DNA from: Chryseobacterium hagamense | Lineage (GTDB): Bacteria; Bacteroidota; Bacteroidia; Flavobacteriales; Weeksellaceae | NCBI RefSeq assembly: GCF_007991455.1 | Contig: NZ_BJYJ01000013.1 | Location: 62,001 to 126,000, forward strand | DNA: 64,000 nucleotides | Direction of reading: 5' to 3' | Shown: one piece after another, positions 36,105-44,301 of the stretch | Numbering within the stretch: the first letter of the stretch is position 1 | How the letters are laid out: each line of letters begins with the position of its first letter | Translations under genes and position numbers: made by a program | Notes under the pieces: model-generated | Databases searched by the model: none | Seen by the model: the letters and a program-made list of their open reading frames with translations, nothing else | Told to the model about the DNA's origin: nothing

Positions 36105-36293
36105 TTAATAAACATCTTTGCAGGTATACACCTGCGGACAGGCGATATACTGTACACAGTAAAGGGGTCCTGTAACAGAGCCTGAACAACTGCATCCGCA
36201 TTTTGACAGATCCGGTGTCCCGCTTACGCCTCCTGTAATGTCTCTAAGGTCTGCTTTTTTTAGTTTTTTAGCGTTTTTTAGAAAATTTTGCAT
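36105..36293 (-). CDS. Cys-rich GG-leader peptide (bacteriocin-like)
   Basis: 62 aa. The N-terminal half is a leader (MQNFLKNAKKLKKADLRDITGG) ending in a double glycine. The core of about 40 residues has six cysteines (KCGCSCSGS, YC, AC, TC). This is the type called bacteriocin-like protein in Chryseobacterium genomes, some relatives of which are precursors of modified peptides. No modification enzyme or C39 peptidase/ABC exporter adjoins it, so maturation, if any, is by genes elsewhere. A full promoter lies upstream (36328-36356). Confidence 0.8.
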   Translation of the reverse strand: MQNFLKNAKKLKKADLRDITGGVSGTPDLSKCGCSCSGSVTGPLYCVQYIACPQVYTCKDVY

Positions 36294-36327
36294 TGTGATT
36301 TGGTTTTGGTTAACATTTTACGATGTT

Positions 36328-36356
36328 CAAAGTTAAACAAATATTCATTATTCAAA
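36328..36356 (-). promoter_or_regulatory. Promoter of the Cys-rich peptide gene
   Basis: Minus strand: TTTG (36356-36353), 17 bp, TAACTTTG (36335-36328). Exact consensus, 35 bp upstream of the ATG. Confidence 0.7.
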
Positions 36357-36454
36357 GCATAATTTAATATGAAATTTGATAATTTGTTTATTTTGTTTCA
36401 GTTATTGTTGGTATAACGTAAAAGGTATCTGAAATATTTCTTAAACAGATGAAA

Positions 36455-37696
36455 TTATTCTGTAAATTCCAGATCTTTATCATGGGTTTCCGATAAGGTC
36501 AGGGCGGAATAGAAGGCCAGTCCGAATACGATAACCCCTACCAGAGCAGCGCTGGTAATTACCGGAAAATCCTTTTTGAAAAAGTCGAAACCAAAGATCA
36601 TTACCGGAACCAGTCCCCGGACCATATTCGGAACTGTAGTGGTTGCGGTATTCCTGATATTTGTACCGAACTGTTCCGCAGCCAGCGTTACAAACATTGC
36701 CCAATAGCCTGTTCCCAGCCCCAGCCATACACAGAACATATAGTATTTTGTTTCCGAATCCGTATTCCCGAACAGCATAATCACTACGCCGATAATGGTG
36801 AAAACAAGCATATAGAAAATCGCCATTTTCCGGGACTTCAGAAAGTGTGAAATAAACCCGCTGGCTAAATCGCCGACGGAAATCCCTATATAAGCCCACA
36901 TAATCGCTTTGCCGGGATTAAGACCGGCAATGCCCATTTCCGGAGCAAACTGGTTGGCCAATACCGCTAAAATCCCGATGCAGTACCAGGTGGGGAGGCC
37001 GACCGCAATACATTTCAGGTACCGGGTCAGACGGTTTCTATCGGTAAAAAATGAAAGAAAATTCCCTTTGGAGACCGATTGATGCTCTATATTTTTGTAA
37101 ATCCCGGATTCGGAAACGCTGATCCTGAGGAAAAGCAGCATGATCCCCAGGACGCCCCCGATCATATACGATATATTCCATCCGCCGGCCAGTTCTACCG
37201 TCAGCTGGGCAACCACGGCTCCCATCAGGCCGAAACCGGCTACCACGGAGGTGCCGATGGCCCTTAAATTTTTTGGAAGGCTTTCGGAAACCAGTGTGAT
37301 TCCGGCCCCGAGCTCTCCGGCAAGACCGATCCCGGCAATAAACCGTAAGCCTGCATATTGGTAGACCAGATGCTCTCTCGGAAAATAGGGCAGGAAACCG
37401 CAGGCAATATTGGCGAGGGAATACACAAGGATCGACCCGAACAGTACGGAAAGCCGCCCCTTTTTATCCCCGAAGATCCCCCAGAAAATTCCGCCGATCA
37501 GCAGACCGATCATCTGGGCGTTCAGGATAAAGGTTCCATCGGTATCCGGATTGAGGCCCAGCGCTTTCAGACTCGGAATCCTGACAATGCCGAACAGCAG
37601 CAGGTCGTAAATATCTACAAAATATCCCAGAGCGGAAATGATCACGGGAATCGAAAAAATGTACTTCATTTTTGAAGACAGGGCGGGTTCCTGCAT
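36455..37696 (-). CDS. MFS transporter (metabolite:H+ symporter type)
   Basis: 413 aa with 12 hydrophobic segments. It has the MFS loop 2-3 motif GIFGDKKGRLSVLFGS and, in the first half, GAGITLVSESLPKNLRAIGTSVVAGFGLMG, typical of the sugar/organic acid symporter (MhpT/ShiA/SHS-like) branch. Substrate unknown. It is monocistronic and reads away from the grasp-with-spasm operon. It does not look like a peptide exporter, so I do not link it functionally to that operon. Confidence 0.88.
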   Translation of the reverse strand: MQEPALSSKMKYIFSIPVIISALGYFVDIYDLLLFGIVRIPSLKALGLNPDTDGTFILNAQMIGLLIGGIFWGIFGDKKGRLSVLFGSILVYSLANIACGFLPYFPREHLVYQYAGLRFIAGIGLAGELGAGITLVSESLPKNLRAIGTSVVAGFGLMGAVVAQLTVELAGGWNISYMIGGVLGIMLLFLRISVSESGIYKNIEHQSVSKGNFLSFFTDRNRLTRYLKCIAVGLPTWYCIGILAVLANQFAPEMGIAGLNPGKAIMWAYIGISVGDLASGFISHFLKSRKMAIFYMLVFTIIGVVIMLFGNTDSETKYYMFCVWLGLGTGYWAMFVTLAAEQFGTNIRNTATTTVPNMVRGLVPVMIFGFDFFKKDFPVITSAALVGVIVFGLAFYSALTLSETHDKDLEFTE

Positions 37697-38148
37697 GGTA
37701 CTTTAAATTTTGCTAAAAATAAAAATTAATTTCAATCGTCCGGCACTTTAATTCATGATTAAATGAATTTAATTTAAAAACAATGATCCGTTGATATTTT
37801 TAATTTTTAAATCAATATTTTGTGTCTTTCTTCTACCCTTTCTTCGATAAAGTTAATGCTGCCCGGAAATCTTTAAAAGAATTCAAAAATCGTTTTTTTA
37901 AATCAAAAAATATATTTAACATTGTAAAAAATTAAACAAATTATTGTTTTCAAAATACAGAGAACAATAGTCAAATCTCTGCGATCATCATTCGGAATAT
38001 GATCAGCTAGGAAATAAAATATTTAAACATGGAGTATGCTGTAGTACGTAATGCAGCCGAAAAATGAATAAATACGCCTGCAGGCAGCACCCATAAGGAT
38101 CTGATGTGCCTAAACTCCGATCTGATATTAATTATAAAACATTACAAA
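37697..38148. other. Intergenic region upstream of the peptide operon
   Basis: 452 bp, AT-rich, no gene seen. It must hold the promoters of the divergent MFS gene and the grasp-with-spasm operon, but no exact TAnnTTTG is found on the plus strand. A perfect palindrome GCCTGCAGGC is at 38076-38085, 63 bp before the precursor start. Confidence 0.6.
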
Positions 38149-38331
38149 ATGAAAAAACAGCTAAAGTCTTTACAAGGCAAGAAATTGAATTCCAATGACA
38201 TGATTTCCGTGAAAGGAGGAAAAAAGGCTCTTGAGCCGACCAAAACCATGGTTCTTACCAACAGCAACGGGCATACCTCGGATGACGGATCAACAGATGA
38301 TTCAGACTGGGCTTCCGGTTCAGATTTATAA
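38149..38331 (+). CDS. Grasp-with-spasm precursor peptide (graspetide-like)
   Basis: 60 aa. Leader of about 24 residues (MKKQLKSLQGKKLNSNDMIS then VKGG) with a double-glycine cleavage site, and a core of about 36 residues. The core has no Cys and a C-terminal run dominated by Thr/Ser and Asp (GHTSDDGSTDDSDWASGSDL). Clustered hydroxyl and carboxylate side chains are what ATP-grasp ligases of the microviridin/graspetide type join into omega-esters or amides. It is the first gene of the operon; the next ATG is 2 bp after its stop. Identification rests on this context, since the peptide is short. Confidence 0.82.
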   Translation: MKKQLKSLQGKKLNSNDMISVKGGKKALEPTKTMVLTNSNGHTSDDGSTDDSDWASGSDL

Positions 38332-38333
38332 GT

Positions 38334-38873
38334 ATGACGATCCTGAAAAAAGCAGAAAGCCAATTTTTATTGGCTTTCGTTTCTTTGGTCCTGCTGGTCT
38401 CATGCTCCGGTTATCATGCAACGGCCTCCGATTGGCATGGGGAGAATGACAGTTACCGTTATTTGTTTACCAGTAACGATCATGATGTTAAATTTCACAG
38501 CTATGGCGGACGGCATCTGGTCCACAGGGTATTTTACAGAAAATATGGAAAGCTGGTCTTTACCTATTATGACCGGTTAAGGCAAATTAAAAAGGAAAAA
38601 GGAAACGATGTGTATTACAGTCTGTTTATCGTAAAAAAGATCCCGGATGACATTCTGCGGAAAAATGATACGGTAACGGTGAAACTTTACCATAAGAAAA
38701 TCATCAGCTTCAGCGAAAATGCCGGACAGGGAAGGAAAAAAATCTATAAAAGGTATTTTACTTCCGGTAATGCGAACTATCTCTTCATTGGAGAATATAA
38801 AAGATTTTATAAGGATGAGCCTGCGATTTATGAACGCCATATGTCTCAGGAAATGGAAGGATTGGAATTATGA
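38334..38873 (+). CDS. Putative lipoprotein in the grasp-with-spasm operon
   Basis: 179 aa. Lipoprotein-type N-terminus (FLLAFVSLVLLVSCSGYHA), so it is exported and lipidated. The mature part is basic and rich in Tyr, Lys and Arg, and ends in SQEMEGLEL. I do not recognise a family. It starts 2 bp after the precursor gene and its TGA overlaps the ATG of the ATP-grasp gene (ATGA). Such tight coupling suggests a part in handling or localising the peptide, but this is inference. Confidence 0.8.
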   Translation: MTILKKAESQFLLAFVSLVLLVSCSGYHATASDWHGENDSYRYLFTSNDHDVKFHSYGGRHLVHRVFYRKYGKLVFTYYDRLRQIKKEKGNDVYYSLFIVKKIPDDILRKNDTVTVKLYHKKIISFSENAGQGRKKIYKRYFTSGNANYLFIGEYKRFYKDEPAIYERHMSQEMEGLEL

Positions 38874-39868
38874 CTGAAATTTTAATTATCTCAAAAGCGG
38901 ACCTGGAACTCACTACCAACAGCGTATGCGACTGGCTGAACCATTACGGAGTTCCTTTTATAAGACTGAATGTGGATCAGATCTCCGATCCTGCCTGTTA
39001 TGACGTTTTTATTCATGTCAATACACACAAGCTGGAGATTTTTGATAAGATAAATCATAAGAAAATCGATCTTGAAAAGATAAAGGTTGTCTGGTGCAGA
39101 AGGTTCATCGATCTGGTGTACGATCAGGTAATCCGAAAGGAAAATGAAATTGATGAAAACGTACTTAAGTTTGCCAAGTTTCATGCCGCAGAGCGAAACC
39201 GGTTCTTAAGGATCCTCTATGATTTTTATCCGGAATGGAAGTGGTTCGACTACTACAAAGATTCACTTAAAATCGACAAAATCGAAGTTCTGGGACTGGC
39301 TGAGAAGTATGGGCTGACGATTCCTGAAACCTATATTGCCAACAGCAGGGAATCTTTGCGTAAAGTTACCGATCTGAATAAAAACCTGATTACAAAGCCT
39401 ATTTTCGAGGGCATTACCTTTGCCGATACTAAAGGAATGTATGGTACCCACACCCAAATTGTAAAAGACGGTAACATCAAAGAATTCACGCCCTCTTTAT
39501 TCCAGGAAAACATCAGGAAAAGGTTTGAGCTGAGAATATTCTGTCTGAACCGTAAATTCTACGCAATGGCCATTTTTTCATCCAAAAACAGCCAGACCCG
39601 GACGGATTTCAGGAATTACGATATTTTCAATCCGAACCGGTGTGTGCCTTATGAACTGCCACAGACGATCAGAGAAAGCCTGATCTATCTGATGGACGAT
39701 CTGAATCTTTCCTCGGGATCCATCGATATGATTAAGGATATGGACGGAAGATATGTCTTTTTAGAAATCAACCCTGTAGGGCAATTCGGGATGGTTTCCC
39801 TGCCTTGCAATTACCATCTGGAAAAAGAAGTTGCCGAATTTTTAATCCAACAGAGAACGTATGCCTGA
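38870..39868 (+). CDS. ATP-grasp peptide maturase, grasp-with-spasm system
   Basis: 332 aa. The C-terminal half is an ATP-grasp ligase: LITKPIFEGITFADTKG (nucleotide-binding strand), PSLFQENIRKRFELRIFC, GSIDMIKDMDG (metal-binding Asp-286), and FLEINPVGQFGMVS (Glu-299 and Asn-301). The N-terminal 120 residues are the MvdD/MvdC-like preATP-grasp domain. This group joins Asp/Glu carboxylates to Ser/Thr/Lys side chains of a leader-bearing peptide. It starts within the stop codon of the lipoprotein gene and overlaps the following 62-aa gene by 8 bp. Confidence 0.9.
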   Translation: MTEILIISKADLELTTNSVCDWLNHYGVPFIRLNVDQISDPACYDVFIHVNTHKLEIFDKINHKKIDLEKIKVVWCRRFIDLVYDQVIRKENEIDENVLKFAKFHAAERNRFLRILYDFYPEWKWFDYYKDSLKIDKIEVLGLAEKYGLTIPETYIANSRESLRKVTDLNKNLITKPIFEGITFADTKGMYGTHTQIVKDGNIKEFTPSLFQENIRKRFELRIFCLNRKFYAMAIFSSKNSQTRTDFRNYDIFNPNRCVPYELPQTIRESLIYLMDDLNLSSGSIDMIKDMDGRYVFLEINPVGQFGMVSLPCNYHLEKEVAEFLIQQRTYA

Positions 39869-40049
39869 TTATTTAAAGAAGATTATTAAAAAGAACAGGG
39901 GATCCTATATCGTAAGAGATCTGAACAGGCTGTTCAGCCCCAATGAAAAACTTCCGGATTACCGGGACTGCAATATAAAGTCTTCTCTGCAGAACGGATC
40001 CCGAATTTACCTGAGTAAAAAATTTTATAAAAAAATAGCCAAGTTTTGA
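39861..40049 (+). CDS. 62-aa protein of unknown function between the two maturases
   Basis: 62 aa, basic (many Lys and Arg), one Cys, no signal peptide or membrane segment: MPDYLKKIIKKNRGSYIVRD then LNRLF, and ending KKFYKKIAKF. It overlaps the ATP-grasp gene by 8 bp and shares one base with the SPASM gene (TGATG), so it is embedded in the coupled operon. It lacks a GG site and does not look like a second precursor. A small accessory or leader-binding factor is a guess. Confidence 0.75.
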   Translation: MPDYLKKIIKKNRGSYIVRDLNRLFSPNEKLPDYRDCNIKSSLQNGSRIYLSKKFYKKIAKF

Positions 40050-41149
40050 TGTCATCCGATACCATCTATAAACTGTACGCGGACATTATCCCTGTTAAAG
40101 GATACTCCCGTTCGATCCTGTTTGATATGACAAAAAACAGATATTGGTATATTCCCAATGAGCTGTACGGGATTCTTGTCAAAGAGATCGATTTTCAAAA
40201 CCTGTCCGAACGCTATCCTCAGGACCGTAAAACATTGAAGGAATATAAAAAGTTTCTACAGGACAATGATCTCATTTTCGAAATTCTTCATGACGAAATC
40301 CATGCCTTCCCGTCAATACAGATGGACTGGCATAAACCAGGCAGCATTACCAATATGATCATTGATATTGGTTCTGAAACGTCTTTCGATTTATTATCAA
40401 CAATCAGTGGGGAGTTCGGAAAACTGGGTTTGGAAGCAGTCCTGTTCCGCTGTTTTTCAGAAGAAAGATTAAGGGAGCTTAAGAAATATATGATTTCCCT
40501 GAATGATGATCCCCTTAACCGGCTGTGTGATATCCAGCTTGAAATCAGCCTGCCGGAAAAATCCCATCCGCAGAAAACAGGCGCTGACCTCATACAAATT
40601 GCCAGGCTGCCCATTGTCAGTACGGTAACCGTTTATACTTTAAGCCGGAAATTATTAAAGAACCCGATAGAATCCGGCAAGATTCACTACCTGGAAAAAT
40701 CCGTAAAAGGACCGGAAAGCTGCGGAACCATACAGGGGAATATTGATGCGATAAACCTGGATATCATTTCGGAATCGATGCATCATAACTCCTGCCTCAA
40801 CTGCAAGCTTTCGATTGACGCTTCGGGAAACATCAAGAATTGCCCTTCCATGAAGCAGAGCTTTGGAAATATCGCAGATACAACCCTGGAAGCGGGCCTC
40901 CGCCATCAAGATTTCAAACGGTACTGGAATATGACCAAAGATGATATTGAAGGCTGTAAAGATTGTGAATTCCGGTATGTCTGCACCGATTGCAGGGCAT
41001 ATACGGAACAGACGCATACGGATGAAGCAGGCCTTGATCTTTCAAAGCCCTTGAAATGCGGCTATGACCCTTACACCGGCGAATGGGAAGAATGGAGCAC
41101 CCACCCTTTAAAACAAAAAGCAATTCAATATTATGAAATGGATAAATAG
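40049..41149 (+). CDS. SPASM-domain peptide maturase, grasp-with-spasm system
   Basis: 366 aa from ATG 40049 (MSSDTIYKLYADIIP). The C-terminal region is a SPASM-type domain with eight cysteines (CLNC, C, CKDCEFRYVCTDC and C, about residues 249-337) that would bind auxiliary iron-sulfur clusters. The middle region has a radical-SAM-like length but no CX3CX2C motif; only two isolated Cys lie in residues 85-200. Other maturases of this system also appear under the SPASM name without a normal radical-SAM motif, so the chemistry is unclear. Coupled to the 62-aa gene (TGATG) and overlapping the GLPGLI gene by 17 bp. Confidence 0.88.
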   Translation: MSSDTIYKLYADIIPVKGYSRSILFDMTKNRYWYIPNELYGILVKEIDFQNLSERYPQDRKTLKEYKKFLQDNDLIFEILHDEIHAFPSIQMDWHKPGSITNMIIDIGSETSFDLLSTISGEFGKLGLEAVLFRCFSEERLRELKKYMISLNDDPLNRLCDIQLEISLPEKSHPQKTGADLIQIARLPIVSTVTVYTLSRKLLKNPIESGKIHYLEKSVKGPESCGTIQGNIDAINLDIISESMHHNSCLNCKLSIDASGNIKNCPSMKQSFGNIADTTLEAGLRHQDFKRYWNMTKDDIEGCKDCEFRYVCTDCRAYTEQTHTDEAGLDLSKPLKCGYDPYTGEWEEWSTHPLKQKAIQYYEMDK

Positions 41150-41957
41150 ATTTAAAATCATCCTCTTTACGGTTCTGTTTTCGAATACGATAGATGCACA
41201 GAGCTATAAAATTAACTACCGGATGAATTACAGAACCGATTCCCTGTCTGAAGAAATGCAGACAAAGGATATGGTGCTGCTGATTAAAGGGAAAGAATCC
41301 AGGTTCTGTTCCCGGGATCAGTACCTGAACGATTCCTTGATCATTGAAAAAGAAAAAGCAGGAGAAGAGGTCCGGAAAAAATACGATTATCAGTGGATGG
41401 TCATCAAAGACAACCGGCAAAAAAAGATGTACCGGTTTACCGTTCTGCTCAGGGATCTTTACCGGATCACAGAAAAAAGCCCGCCGTTTAAATGGGAAAT
41501 TACCAGAGACGTCAAAAAAATCGGGGACTATACCTGTCAGAAAGCAGTACTCACCTATTCAGGCCGCCTCTGGGAAGCCTGGTTTACCACCGACGTCGCT
41601 TTGCAGAACGGCCCTTATGTGTTTGACGGTCTTCCGGGGTTAATCATTTCCATGAAAGATTCAAAAAACAATTATCAGTTTTCTCTCACCGCCATCCGGA
41701 AAGAAGAAAATATCCAGGTGTCTTATTTTTCCACCAAACCTTTAGATATTACCCAAAAGCAGTGGATAAAAGTTCAGCAAGACTATTACAATGACCCGTA
41801 CCGTGAAATGAAATCAGGAAATGTAAAAGTGCTCTGGCAGGACGCCAACGGAAAAAAATTCGTCCCGGATTATAAAGAGCTGACGAAAACCGAGCAGCAA
41901 TACCTTAAGAAAAATAATAATCCAATAGAATTGTCTTATGCCATCCACTATCCTTAA
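41133..41957 (+). CDS. GLPGLI family protein of the grasp-with-spasm operon
   Basis: 274 aa, exported: hydrophobic N-terminus (FKIILFTVLFSNTIDAQ) as a signal peptide. The family motif is FDGLPGLIISMKD, near residue 170, preceded by LWEAWFTTDVALQNGPYV. GLPGLI genes are the usual last member of grasp-with-spasm clusters in flavobacteria. Role unknown, perhaps binding or display of the product outside the cell. It starts 17 bp before the end of the SPASM gene and is followed by the operon terminator. Confidence 0.9.
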   Translation: MKWINRFKIILFTVLFSNTIDAQSYKINYRMNYRTDSLSEEMQTKDMVLLIKGKESRFCSRDQYLNDSLIIEKEKAGEEVRKKYDYQWMVIKDNRQKKMYRFTVLLRDLYRITEKSPPFKWEITRDVKKIGDYTCQKAVLTYSGRLWEAWFTTDVALQNGPYVFDGLPGLIISMKDSKNNYQFSLTAIRKEENIQVSYFSTKPLDITQKQWIKVQQDYYNDPYREMKSGNVKVLWQDANGKKFVPDYKELTKTEQQYLKKNNNPIELSYAIHYP

Positions 41958-41999
41958 AATATATTGACAAGGATTTGAGTTTACTGACAGCAAGAAATA

Positions 42000-42028
42000 A
42001 AAAAAGCATCCTACCGGAATGCTTTTTT
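42000..42028 (+). terminator. Grasp-with-spasm operon terminator
   Basis: AAAAAGCAT / ATGCTTTTTTT hairpin with inner CC-GG pairs, about 43 bp past the GLPGLI stop codon. Confidence 0.8.
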
Positions 42029-42123
42029 TATGCTATGATTTTAATCCGAAAACAAATGATTAAATCAGTTTATAATCAATCCATTGAAACGAATATCAAT
42101 AGCTTCGGAGTTTAATAACTCTC

Positions 42124-42214
42124 ATCTTGCCGGAACAAATAAACGGTTCACGGTTCTGACAGGACTTCATCCTATCCTGTACTAAGCCATCCCTTCAGGA
42201 TTTTAAAACGATCT
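42124..42214 (-). repeat. Dispersed ~95-bp element, copy 2 (inverted)
   Basis: Read on the minus strand it matches 23696-23794 for most of its length, including TTAAAATCCTGAAGGGATGG and CCGGCAAGA. Confidence 0.7.
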
Positions 42215-42322
42215 AAATAAAATAACCAGGCCCGATGATTCAGGATTAAATAAGAATTCTTTGGATAGATCGAACAATAATATAATCAGCTTGCTGATCA
42301 AGATCTTTGACTCTATGTCTGA

Positions 42323-42361
42323 CAAGAGAAACTTCCGACATCCGGCTTCCTGCTTCAGGCC
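42323..42361 (-). repeat. Dispersed TGCCGGA-rich repeat, copy 4 (inverted)
   Basis: Minus strand reads GGCCTGAAGCAGGAAGCCGG then ATGTCGGAAGTTTCTC, a diverged copy of the elements at 9791, 11924, 15576 and 55301. Confidence 0.6.
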
Positions 42362-42457
42362 TATTAATCCAGACCCTTCGTCGAGCTCACGTTAAACTTA
42401 TCAAAAGGATAAAGGCTGGCATTAAAAATTACGGTAATATGCTTCGTTTTAATAAAC

Positions 42458-42489
42458 AAAAAACCTCCCAATTTCTTGAGAGGTTTTTT
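42458..42489 (-). terminator. rny terminator
   Basis: AAAAAACCTC / GAGGTTTTTT hairpin, 19 bp past the rny stop codon on the minus strand. Confidence 0.8.
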
Positions 42490-42507
42490 CAATATTCTGA
42501 GGGTCCT

Positions 42508-44076
42508 TTATCTTGCAATGTTTACCGCCCTGGTTTCCCGGATAACGGTTACTTTTACCTGTCCCGGATAGGTCAGTTCATTCTGGATCTTTTCAGAAAT
42601 GTCATAGGATAGCTGGGAAGCAACTTCGTCATTTACTTTTCCGCTTTCTACCATTACTCTGAGTTCTCTACCGGCCTGGATCGCATAAGCTGAAGATACG
42701 CCGTCGAAGCTTAAGGCGGCAGATTCAAGATCTTTCAGCCTCTGGATGTAAGACTCCAGTACCTGTCTTCTGGCACCCGGTCTTGCTCCGGAAATCGCAT
42801 CGGCCACCTGAATGATCGGTGATAACAATGAAGTCATTTCCACTTCGTCGTGGTGGGCTCCGATGGCATTGATAACTTCCGCATTTTCACCGTATTTCTC
42901 AGCCCACTGCATTCCCAGTAAAGCGTGAGGAAGTTCGGATTCCTGCTCAGGAACCTTACCGATATCGTGTAAAAGACCTGCTCTCTTCGCTAATTTCACG
43001 TTCAATCCCAATTCAGCGGCCATGGTTGCCGCAATGTTGGCAACTTCTCTGGAGTGCTGCAGCAAGTTTTGTCCGTAAGAAGAACGGTATTTCATCCGAC
43101 CTACGATTTTGATCAGTTCAGGATGTAATCCGTGGATTCCGAGATCGATGATCGTTCTCTTTCCTACCTCAATGATTTCCTCTTCGATCTGCTTTCTTGT
43201 TTTCTCAACGACTTCCTCGATTCTTGCCGGGTGGATTCTTCCGTCCGTTACCAGGCGGTGAAGCGATAATCTGGCGATCTCTCTCCTTACCGGATCGAAA
43301 CATGAAAGAAGGATGGCTTCAGGGGTATCGTCAACGATAATCTCTACACCGGTAACGGCTTCCAGCGCACGGATGTTTCTACCTTCCCTGCCGATAATTC
43401 TACCTTTCACCTCGTCGGACTCGATGTTGAATACCGAAACCGAGTTTTCGATCGCCTGTTCCGTTCCGATTCTCTGGATCGTCTGAATAACGATTTTTCT
43501 CGCTTCGCCTTTCGCGTTAAGCTGGGCTTCCTCCATGATGCTCTGAACATGCGCCTGTGCTCTGGTCTTTGCTTCCGCTTTCAACGATTCTACCAGTTCT
43601 GCTTTTGCTTCTTCCGCAGAGTAATTGGATATTTTTTCCAGGATTTCAACTTTCCTAGCTGTGGCAACGTCAAGCTCCTGCTGTTTTCTTTCCAGAATCT
43701 CCGTTTTTTTCGCGTAATCGCCGATCTGCTTGTCAAGATCTTTTTCAAGTTTCCCTACTTTGCTGAGCTCGTCGTTCAGCTTGTGTTCCTTGTCTTTGAT
43801 TCTTTTTTCCACTTCCTGCATTTTCTTTTCGCGGGACTGGATGTCTGCATCATGCTGGGATTTCAGCTCAAGGAATTTTTCCTTGGCCTGGATGTTTTTT
43901 TCTTTCTTTATGGATTCGGCTTGTACGTTGGCTTTCTCTATTAGGTTCTCAGCATTTTTCTTTGCATCATCTATAATAAATTTTGCCTTGGTATTCAGTG
44001 AACTTTTGGAAAAAAGCATTCCTGCCGCTGCACCGATGACCAAACAAATTACGCCGACTATAATGGCTGTTGTCAT
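42508..44076 (-). CDS. rny: Ribonuclease Y
   Basis: 522 aa, usual length. Endoribonuclease that starts mRNA decay at the inner membrane. It has one N-terminal membrane helix ([19 protein letters not shown]), a long coiled coil to about residue 200, a KH domain ([31 protein letters not shown]) and the HD phosphohydrolase domain ([10 protein letters not shown], with GAHHDEV). It is downstream of zapA and the 6S-like RNA on the same strand. Confidence 0.97.
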   Translation of the reverse strand: MTTAIIVGVICLVIGAAAGMLFSKSSLNTKAKFIIDDAKKNAENLIEKANVQAESIKKEKNIQAKEKFLELKSQHDADIQSREKKMQEVEKRIKDKEHKLNDELSKVGKLEKDLDKQIGDYAKKTEILERKQQELDVATARKVEILEKISNYSAEEAKAELVESLKAEAKTRAQAHVQSIMEEAQLNAKGEARKIVIQTIQRIGTEQAIENSVSVFNIESDEVKGRIIGREGRNIRALEAVTGVEIIVDDTPEAILLSCFDPVRREIARLSLHRLVTDGRIHPARIEEVVEKTRKQIEEEIIEVGKRTIIDLGIHGLHPELIKIVGRMKYRSSYGQNLLQHSREVANIAATMAAELGLNVKLAKRAGLLHDIGKVPEQESELPHALLGMQWAEKYGENAEVINAIGAHHDEVEMTSLLSPIIQVADAISGARPGARRQVLESYIQRLKDLESAALSFDGVSSAYAIQAGRELRVMVESGKVNDEVASQLSYDISEKIQNELTYPGQVKVTVIRETRAVNIAR

Positions 44077-44113
44077 ATCTATATATAAGTTTTAATTGTC
44101 CTCAATTTTGCAT

Positions 44114-44281
44114 AAAAAAGCCTACAACAATTCAAAGATTGAGAGTAAACTCCTAATCAACACGATTTGAACTGATTTCCACTGTCTGTAATCCGGAGAA
44201 CCGGCACGCCATTCGATGGACATTTGTTCGGTAATTGTTTAGCGTTGAGTTTACCTTTAATGTGTTAGAATCATTGTAGGC
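44114..44281 (-). ncRNA. ssrS: Candidate 6S RNA (SsrS)-like structured RNA
   Basis: Minus-strand transcript of about 168 nt. The ends pair in a 14-bp stem: GCCTACAATGATTC (44281-44268) with GAATTGTTGTAGGC, two of the pairs being wobbles, followed directly by T6. Inside is a second helix GGTAAACTC / GAGTTTACT. Then a large unpaired centre and an apical CCGG-TTCT-CCGG hairpin. A long rod with a central bubble and an end loop is the 6S RNA layout, which mimics open promoter DNA and binds RNA polymerase. It follows zapA, as ssrS does in proteobacteria. No covariance search was possible. Confidence 0.6.
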
Positions 44282-44301
44282 AGTTGGCCGGGAAAAAAAA
44301 T

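Larger units (their letters stand above)
41958..42507. other. Intergenic region of repeats and terminators
   Basis: 550 bp, no gene found. It contains the peptide-operon terminator, an inverted copy of the ~95-bp dispersed element, a fragment AATCAGCTTGCTGAT at 42284-42298, an inverted TGCCGGA-type repeat, a remnant CCCTTCGTCGAGCTCACG near 42375 and the rny terminator. Confidence 0.75.

Noticed and set aside
38104..38148. Earlier start (TTG/ATG-type) for the grasp-with-spasm precursor
   Set aside because: It would add 15 hydrophobic residues in front of a typical MKKQLKSL leader start; ATG 38149 is the better choice.
40049..41149. Naming the SPASM maturase a radical SAM enzyme
   Set aside because: No CX3CX2C motif is present, so only the SPASM-domain description is supported.
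41958..42507. Mobile element remnant or CRISPR array
   Set aside because: The repeats are of different families, not evenly spaced, with no transposase fragment and no cas gene.
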